Shown: one piece after another, positions 59,091 through 64,000 of the stretch
Position numbering within the stretch: position 1 is the stretch's first letter
Layout: every line of letters begins with the position of its first letter
From: Congregibacter brevis
GTDB taxonomy: Bacteria > Pseudomonadota > Gammaproteobacteria > Pseudomonadales > Halieaceae
Direction: 5' to 3'
DNA: 64,000 nt
Assembly (NCBI RefSeq): GCF_045689245.1
Contig: NZ_CP136865.1
Location: 2,728,001-2,792,000 of the forward strand
The notes under the pieces: generated by a model
What the model was told of the DNA's origin: nothing
What the model saw: only the letters and a program-made list of their open reading frames with translations
Databases searched by the model: none
Translations under genes and position numbers: made by a program

Positions 59091-60383
59091 ATGAGTCAAA
59101 AGAAAGCAACCCTTACCATCGATGGCATTGAGGGCTCCGTAGATCTGCCTGTTTATTCAGGATCTATAGGGCCGGATGTCGTAGACGTAGGGGGCCTCAC
59201 GAGCAAAGGGATGTTCACCTATGATCCCGGCTTTGTATCTACCGCGGCCTGTGAATCCGAAATAACCTATATCGACGGTGGTAAGGGGATCCTCCTCCAT
59301 CGTGGCTACCCCATTGATCAGCTAGCGGCAGAGTCTGATTATTTAGAAACCTGCTACCTGCTGCTTTACGGCGAGCTTCCAAGTGCCGAGCAGAAAGAAA
59401 AGTTTGTAAGCACTGTCCATAACCACACCATGGTTCATGAGCAGATCAGGACGTTTTTTAACGGCTTTCGCCGCGACGCCCACCCGATGGCCATCATGTG
59501 CGGGGTAGTTGGCGCACTATCTGCCTTCTACCATGACTCCCTGGACATCTCGGACGAGCACCACCGACAGGTAGCGGCGTTCAGACTTATCGCGAAAATG
59601 CCCACCCTGGCAGCAATGAGCTACAAATTTTCCATCGGCCAGCCCTTCATGTACCCGGATAACAGTCTGGGCTACGCAGAGAACTTCCTGCACATGATGT
59701 TCGGTACACCCTGCGCTCCAAGCAATGTGTCGCCCGTCCTGGCGAAAGCTATGGATCGAGTATTCCTTTTGCATGCAGACCACGAACAGAACGCTTCGAC
59801 CTCTACCGTTCGATTGGCCGGCTCTTCAGGAGCGAATCCTTTCGCCTGTATTGCAGCAGGTATCGCAGCGCTGTGGGGACCGTCTCACGGTGGCGCGAAC
59901 GAAGCCGTGTTGAACATGCTGGAAGAAATCGGCGATGTTTCACGCATCGATGAGTACGTCGCTCGCGCCAAAGACAAAGAAGACCCCTTCCGTCTCATGG
60001 GCTTTGGCCATCGTGTGTACAAGAACTTTGACCCGCGCGCAAAGGTGATGAAGCAAGCCGCCGACGAAGTGTTAGCAGAGCTGGGCATTGAGAATGACCC
60101 ACTTCTCGCTATTGCCAAGCGTCTGGAAGAAATCGCCCTGGAAGACGAGTACTTCATTGAGAAGAAGCTCTACCCCAACGTGGACTTCTATTCCGGCATC
60201 ATCCTCAAAGCCATCGGCATCCCAACAAGTATGTTCACCGTGATCTTTGCGGTAGGAAGAACCGTCGGCTGGATTGCGCACTGGAACGAAATGATTTCTG
60301 GTAGCTACCGCATCGGCAGACCCCGTCAGCTCTATACGGGCCACGCACAGCGTGACTTCGTGGGTATCGACGACCGCAGCTAG
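59091..60383 (+). CDS. gltA: Citrate synthase (type II)
   Basis: A 430-residue hexameric, Gram-negative-type citrate synthase, which in relatives is inhibited by NADH. Catalytic residues: His266 in GPSHGGANEAVL, His307 in GFGHRVYKNFDPRAK and Asp365 in LYPNVDFYSG. The N-terminal beta-rich domain (1-60) of type II enzymes is present. Condenses oxaloacetate and acetyl-CoA. Divergent from sdhC. Confidence 0.97.
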   Translation: MSQKKATLTIDGIEGSVDLPVYSGSIGPDVVDVGGLTSKGMFTYDPGFVSTAACESEITYIDGGKGILLHRGYPIDQLAAESDYLETCYLLLYGELPSAEQKEKFVSTVHNHTMVHEQIRTFFNGFRRDAHPMAIMCGVVGALSAFYHDSLDISDEHHRQVAAFRLIAKMPTLAAMSYKFSIGQPFMYPDNSLGYAENFLHMMFGTPCAPSNVSPVLAKAMDRVFLLHADHEQNASTSTVRLAGSSGANPFACIAAGIAALWGPSHGGANEAVLNMLEEIGDVSRIDEYVARAKDKEDPFRLMGFGHRVYKNFDPRAKVMKQAADEVLAELGIENDPLLAIAKRLEEIALEDEYFIEKKLYPNVDFYSGIILKAIGIPTSMFTVIFAVGRTVGWIAHWNEMISGSYRIGRPRQLYTGHAQRDFVGIDDRS

Positions 60384-60403
60384 CTCGACTTCGGTTCAGC
60401 TCT

Positions 60404-60436
60404 CCCTGCGCGAAGGACAGCGAGTCCCGCGCAGGG
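60404..60436 (+). terminator. Hairpin after gltA
   Basis: ccctgcgcg / cgcgcaggg, a 9-bp GC-rich stem with a 15-base loop, 20 bases after the stop. No T tract; terminator function is uncertain. Confidence 0.45.
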
Positions 60437-60546
60437 TGCTTAAGCTGCTCTAAAACGATAGAATTACGACTTGTTGCTAGGGAGCGTCTTGGTCGCTTCG
60501 CAACGCCCGAATGCTAAACACGATCACTTAATAAGCAGAGGCACCT

Positions 60547-61692
60547 ATGCCCGAAACGTCGGCATCTACAGACTCAAAAGAGGTCTACCTGACCGGCACC
60601 GGTCTATACACGCCTCCAAGCTCCATCAGTAACGAAGAGCTTGTTGAGAGCTTCAACCAGTTTGTCGACCTTTATAACGCCGAGAACGCAGAAGCTATTG
60701 CTGAGGGCGACATGCCAGCGCTCTCCCATTCTTCTGCTGAATTCATCGAAAAGGCCTCAGGTATTCGGTCCCGTTATGTCATCAACAAAGACGGCATACT
60801 CGATCCCCATCGCATGACGCCCAACATCAAAGATCGCGCCAACGATGAGCCATCCGTAATGTGCGAAATGGCGATCACCGCGTCTAAGCAGGCGTTGGAA
60901 GCTGCTGGACTACAGGCCTCCGATTTGGATGCAGTAATTTGTGCGGCTTCTAATATGCAGCGCGCCTACCCTGCCATGGCTGTTGAGATTCAATCTGCTC
61001 TGGGCTGCAGCGGCTACGCTTTTGATATGAACGTGGCTTGCTCTTCAGCAACATTTGGACTGCAACAAGCCCGGGATGCCATACGAAGCGGTAGCGCCCG
61101 GCACGTGCTGGTTGTCAATCCGGAGATCTGCACCGGGCACCTGAATTTTAGAGATCGCGACTCGCACTTCATTTTTGGCGATGTTTGCACAGCGATGATC
61201 ATCAGCGACGAACCCAGCAGCTCGGGGGATAACTTTAAGGTACTGGATAGTCGGCTGCAGACCATGTTCTCCAACAATATCCGCAACAATTTTGGCTTTC
61301 TCAATCGCGGCGACGACGAGGGCGTAGGAAAAGCCGACAAGCTATTCGTTCAAGAAGGGCGCAAGGTCTTCAAGGAAGTTTGCCCGGCGGTAGCAACTCA
61401 GATTAATGAGCAGTTGGCCAGCCTGAATATCGAGCCAACAGACCTGAAGCGTTTGTGGCTACATCAGGCCAACTTGAACATGAACGTACTGATCGCAAAA
61501 CGGGTGCTTGGTCGAGATGCCAATACTGAAGAGGCTCCGGTGATACTCGACGAGTATGCAAATACAAGCTCAGCGGGATCCGTCATCGCTTTCCACAAAC
61601 ACCATGGTGATTTTGAAGTCGGCGAGCGCGGAGTGCTCTGTTCCTTTGGCGCAGGCTACAGCATAGGCAGCGTAATCCTCGAGCGCTGCTGA
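60547..61692 (+). CDS. Beta-ketoacyl-ACP synthase III-type enzyme
   Basis: A 381-residue thiolase-fold enzyme. Cys165 in MNVACSSATFG, His306 in WLHQANLNMN and Asn339 in DEYANTSSAGS form the KAS III triad. The enzyme is longer than E. coli FabH and has the insertion after residue 40 seen in PA3286-like proteins, which accept medium-chain acyl-CoA (octanoyl-CoA) to start fatty acid synthesis and so salvage beta-oxidation products. By that analogy it could link the lipid-degrading genes to synthesis here. It is in the same direction as gltA but has its own 5' gap. Confidence 0.85.
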   Translation: MPETSASTDSKEVYLTGTGLYTPPSSISNEELVESFNQFVDLYNAENAEAIAEGDMPALSHSSAEFIEKASGIRSRYVINKDGILDPHRMTPNIKDRANDEPSVMCEMAITASKQALEAAGLQASDLDAVICAASNMQRAYPAMAVEIQSALGCSGYAFDMNVACSSATFGLQQARDAIRSGSARHVLVVNPEICTGHLNFRDRDSHFIFGDVCTAMIISDEPSSSGDNFKVLDSRLQTMFSNNIRNNFGFLNRGDDEGVGKADKLFVQEGRKVFKEVCPAVATQINEQLASLNIEPTDLKRLWLHQANLNMNVLIAKRVLGRDANTEEAPVILDEYANTSSAGSVIAFHKHHGDFEVGERGVLCSFGAGYSIGSVILERC

Positions 61693-61749
61693 GTCCTGCC
61701 TTCTGCGTCGCTAGGCCGGGCTGGCTTCGACTAGCTATTCTGGCCTCAA

Positions 61750-62823
61750 TTACTCAAGCGCTTTCTGCAATATCCCCTGCACCACCTCCCGAAGCCGCAG
61801 ACACTGCTCGGCGGTGCCTACGCTAACCCTGAGGTAGTCTTCGATACGCGGCTTGTCCCAACGACGTACGATAACGCCCTCCGCTCGCAGCGCATCAAAA
61901 ATGGCCTTGCCGGACACCGTTTCGTGTCTAATGAAGAGGAAGTTCGCAGCAGAAGGAAGCACTTCGAATCCCATCGTTTTCAACGATTGGGATAAATCGT
62001 CCCTTGTAGCCACAACGCGAGCACAACACTGCTCAAAGTACTCCCGATCGCGGTATGCCTCCGCTGCGGCGCGTTGGGCAGCGACCCCTATGGGGTAGGA
62101 GTTAAAGCTGTCTTTGATTCGCACGAGCCCCTCAATAAGCTCGGGATTACCAAACGCCAGGCCTATGCGCAGTCCAGCCAAGGCCCGGGACTTTGACAAA
62201 GTCTGCACGACAAGCAGGTTGTCATATTCAGGCAACAATGCGATAGCGGACTCTCCGCCGAAGTCTATGTAAGCCTCGTCTACCACTACCAGTCGGTTGG
62301 GAGCCGCTTCCAGAAACTCACGAATCGTCGACAGCTCAGTAATCAGTCCCGTGGGCGCATTAGGATTCGGAAAGATAACCGCTGCCGCCGCCGGATCGTA
62401 GTCTTCCGCCGCGATACTGAAGTCGCTGCGCAGGGGTACCTGTCGGTACTGCACGCTATGGAGTTGGCACCACACGGGGTAAAAACTGTAGCTGATATCC
62501 GGAAAAAGAAGCTCCCGCTGTTGTTTCAGGAGTCCTTGAAACACATGGGATAACACTTCATCTGATCCGTTACCGGCAAATATGCAGTCCGGGGCGATAC
62601 CATGAAACTCGGCTACTGCCTCACGCAAGGCCACGGAACCAGGGTCGGGGTAGCGCAACAAGTCATCACCGCTGAGACCTCTCAGGGCTTCCATCACCCG
62701 CTCAGACGGCGGATAAGGGCTCTCGTTGGTGTTGAGCTTGAGTAAGTTATTAAGCTGCGGCTGCTCTCCCGGCGTGTAGGGCTCCAGCTGCACTGTCAGG
62801 TCGTTCCAAAAACGCCGACTCAT
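61750..62823 (-). CDS. hisC: Histidinol-phosphate aminotransferase
   Basis: A 357-residue PLP aminotransferase. NTNESPYPPSERV opening, PNPNAPTG motif, VVDEAYIDFGG, and the PLP Lys in VVQTLSKSRALAGLRIG (SKSxALAGLRxG). Converts imidazole acetol phosphate to histidinol phosphate; some HisC also act on aromatic amino acids. Its ATG overlaps the phoU stop (ATGA), so it is translationally coupled to the phosphate genes, an unusual place away from his genes. Confidence 0.93.
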   Translation of the reverse strand: MSRRFWNDLTVQLEPYTPGEQPQLNNLLKLNTNESPYPPSERVMEALRGLSGDDLLRYPDPGSVALREAVAEFHGIAPDCIFAGNGSDEVLSHVFQGLLKQQRELLFPDISYSFYPVWCQLHSVQYRQVPLRSDFSIAAEDYDPAAAAVIFPNPNAPTGLITELSTIREFLEAAPNRLVVVDEAYIDFGGESAIALLPEYDNLLVVQTLSKSRALAGLRIGLAFGNPELIEGLVRIKDSFNSYPIGVAAQRAAAEAYRDREYFEQCCARVVATRDDLSQSLKTMGFEVLPSAANFLFIRHETVSGKAIFDALRAEGVIVRRWDKPRIEDYLRVSVGTAEQCLRLREVVQGILQKALE

Positions 62824-63554
62824 GACCTCTCCTCTGCTCCATTCGATTCAAGGAGAGCCTGCAGCTCTCCCGACCTCATGTGCCTAACGTCTCGACCGAG
62901 CACCAGATATATCACCTGTTCAGCGATATTCGTTGCGTGGGCGCCTACGCGCTCCAGCCCACGAAGCGCCCACATTTCGTGAACAACACCGTCAATACTT
63001 TGCGAATCGTCCTTCATCAGATTCACCAGACTCTGCATTGCTGCCTCACGCTGTTCATCAATAGTCCCTTCATCAAGGACTACGTCAATCGCTTTAGTGA
63101 TATCAAGACGAGCAAAGCTATCCAAAGACTGTCGAAGCATGGCGCCAACATGGTTGCTGATGAACCGGTACTCCGGGGTAGTGCCCGACGACGGAGGCAA
63201 CTCTGAGAGCTTTGTTGCCTGACGGGCAATGCGAGTAGCTTCATCACCAATACGTTCAAGATCGGTCGTAGACTTCGCTACCGCAAGCACTAGACGGAGA
63301 TCACTGGCAGCGGGTTGTCGCCGCGCCAAAATTCTTGAGCACTCCTCGTCAATCTGCAGCTCCATATCATTGATCTGTTGATCGGCCTGCACAACCAACT
63401 CCGCTTGACCGCTATCGCGAGCAAGAAGCGCCACCATTGCACGGCTCAGCTGCTGCTCGACAAGGCCGCCCATTTCCAGAAGGTGATTCTTCATGGCATC
63501 CAGTTCCGCATTGAATTGGCCAGAAATATGCTGCCTGTGCTGATCGCCCTGCAC
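62820..63554 (-). CDS. phoU: Phosphate signalling complex protein PhoU
   Basis: A 244-residue all-helical protein with two PhoU repeats. ISGQFNAELDAMKNHLLEMGG at the start, then DLRLVLAVAKSTTDLERIGDEATRIA and, near 205, ERVGAHATNIAEQVIYLV, the two E/D-x-x-R-I/V-G-x-x metal-binding motifs. It connects the Pst transporter to PhoR. Follows pstB after 31 bases. Confidence 0.95.
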   Translation of the reverse strand: MQGDQHRQHISGQFNAELDAMKNHLLEMGGLVEQQLSRAMVALLARDSGQAELVVQADQQINDMELQIDEECSRILARRQPAASDLRLVLAVAKSTTDLERIGDEATRIARQATKLSELPPSSGTTPEYRFISNHVGAMLRQSLDSFARLDITKAIDVVLDEGTIDEQREAAMQSLVNLMKDDSQSIDGVVHEMWALRGLERVGAHATNIAEQVIYLVLGRDVRHMRSGELQALLESNGAEERS

Positions 63555-63585
63555 TTGTGCTCCTCAAGCTCTTGATCAGACGCTG

Positions 63586-64000
63586 CTAACCGTAGCGCCC
63601 GGTAATGTAGTCTTCTGTTTGGGATTCGCGAGGATTAGTGAAGAGTGTATCGGTTTCTCCAAACTCCACCAATCGCCCCAGGTTCATAAAGGCAGTCATG
63701 TCAGAAACACGTGCCGCCTGCTGCATGTTGTGCGTGACAATCACAATCGTGTATCGGGTCTTCAGCTCATAAATGAGCTCTTCGATACGCAAGGTCGAAA
63801 TGGGATCGAGCGCTGATGCGGGTTCATCGAGCAACAGCACCTCAGGCTCTACCGCAATCGCCCGGGCAATCACCAACCGCTGCTGCTGCCCTCCCGATAG
63901 TACGACAGCATTCGCGTCCAAACGATCCTTAACCTCATCCCACAATGCAGCAGACCTTAAAGCCTTTTCAATCAACTCATCCAAGACTCTTTTTTTGTTG
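63586..64000 (-). CDS. pstB: Phosphate ABC transporter ATP-binding protein, C-terminal part
   Basis: The 3' half of pstB; the frame is open to the window edge (NKKRVLDELIEKALR...). Visible: signature VLSGGQQQRLVIARAIA, Walker B VLLLDEPASALDP and H-loop VIVTHNMQQAARVSD, followed by the PstB-specific TGRYG end. Walker A is outside the window. With PstSAC it imports phosphate; phoU follows in the same operon. Confidence 0.95.
   Translation of the reverse strand, partial: NKKRVLDELIEKALRSAALWDEVKDRLDANAVVLSGGQQQRLVIARAIAVEPEVLLLDEPASALDPISTLRIEELIYELKTRYTIVIVTHNMQQAARVSDMTAFMNLGRLVEFGETDTLFTNPRESQTEDYITGRYG

Overview
The window is a contiguous piece of a gammaproteobacterial chromosome of moderate GC content. 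The evidence is a set of core genes in gammaproteobacterial form: pdxB, epmC, tusA and yheU together, aroC-prmB-folE, the sdhCDAB-sucAB-lpd-sucCD run beside a type II citrate synthase, phoU-pstB, type II queF and mltC. Crotonases, acyl-CoA dehydrogenase, an EthA-like monooxygenase, RhlG-like SDR, DUF1254 and PEP-CTERM proteins make a marine lipid-using lineage plausible (OM60/NOR5, Halieaceae and relatives), but that placement is inference. I see no phage, insertion sequence, integrase, CRISPR array or rRNA.

Layout. 0-5 kb: end of a peptide-type ABC transporter binding protein, a small lipoprotein, a formyltransferase-fold enzyme, a 59-residue Lacal_2735/DUF6435-type protein, a fasciclin protein, mltC and a PEP-CTERM protein. 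5.2-17.1 kb: a catabolic island with an EthA-like Baeyer-Villiger monooxygenase, divergent AraC and GntR regulators, two-part ACAD10/11 chemistry (separate acyl-CoA dehydrogenase and kinase-fold genes), three crotonases, a thiolase, an SDR, an EntD-type phosphopantetheinyl transferase and the 3' stump of a deleted SDR. 17.3-24.3 kb: tRNA-Ser, an M20 peptidase, an SDR, queF, a two-gene ABC exporter, a PA2817-like protein, tRNA-Glu and tRNA-Gly. 24.3-28.1 kb: a TPR lipoprotein, an ABM monooxygenase and a DUF1254 protein.

28.2-38.3 kb is an accessory stretch of mostly orphan genes. It holds three of four paralogues of a single-pass membrane family (LRSVT-x-H-x-x-x-QNW, one TM helix, then xNWN; the fourth is at 19.9 kb). 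One of the four carries a one-base frameshift in an 8-T tract. It also holds two members of a second single-TM family, a glycine-zipper protein, an orphan methyltransferase between two short related repeats, an exported amidohydrolase, an NmrA-like protein and an exported RidA.

38.3-64 kb is conserved housekeeping: vitamin B6, tRNA thiolation, EF-P modification, chorismate, L3 methylation, folate, HtpG, the entire sdh-suc module transcribed leftward, gltA transcribed divergently, a KAS III initiator enzyme, hisC, phoU and pstB.

The two most interesting signals are the scattered membrane family with its homopolymer-frameshifted copy, and the monooxygenase plus split ACAD10/11-like island, which could form a route from ketones through lactones and hydroxyacids into beta-oxidation.
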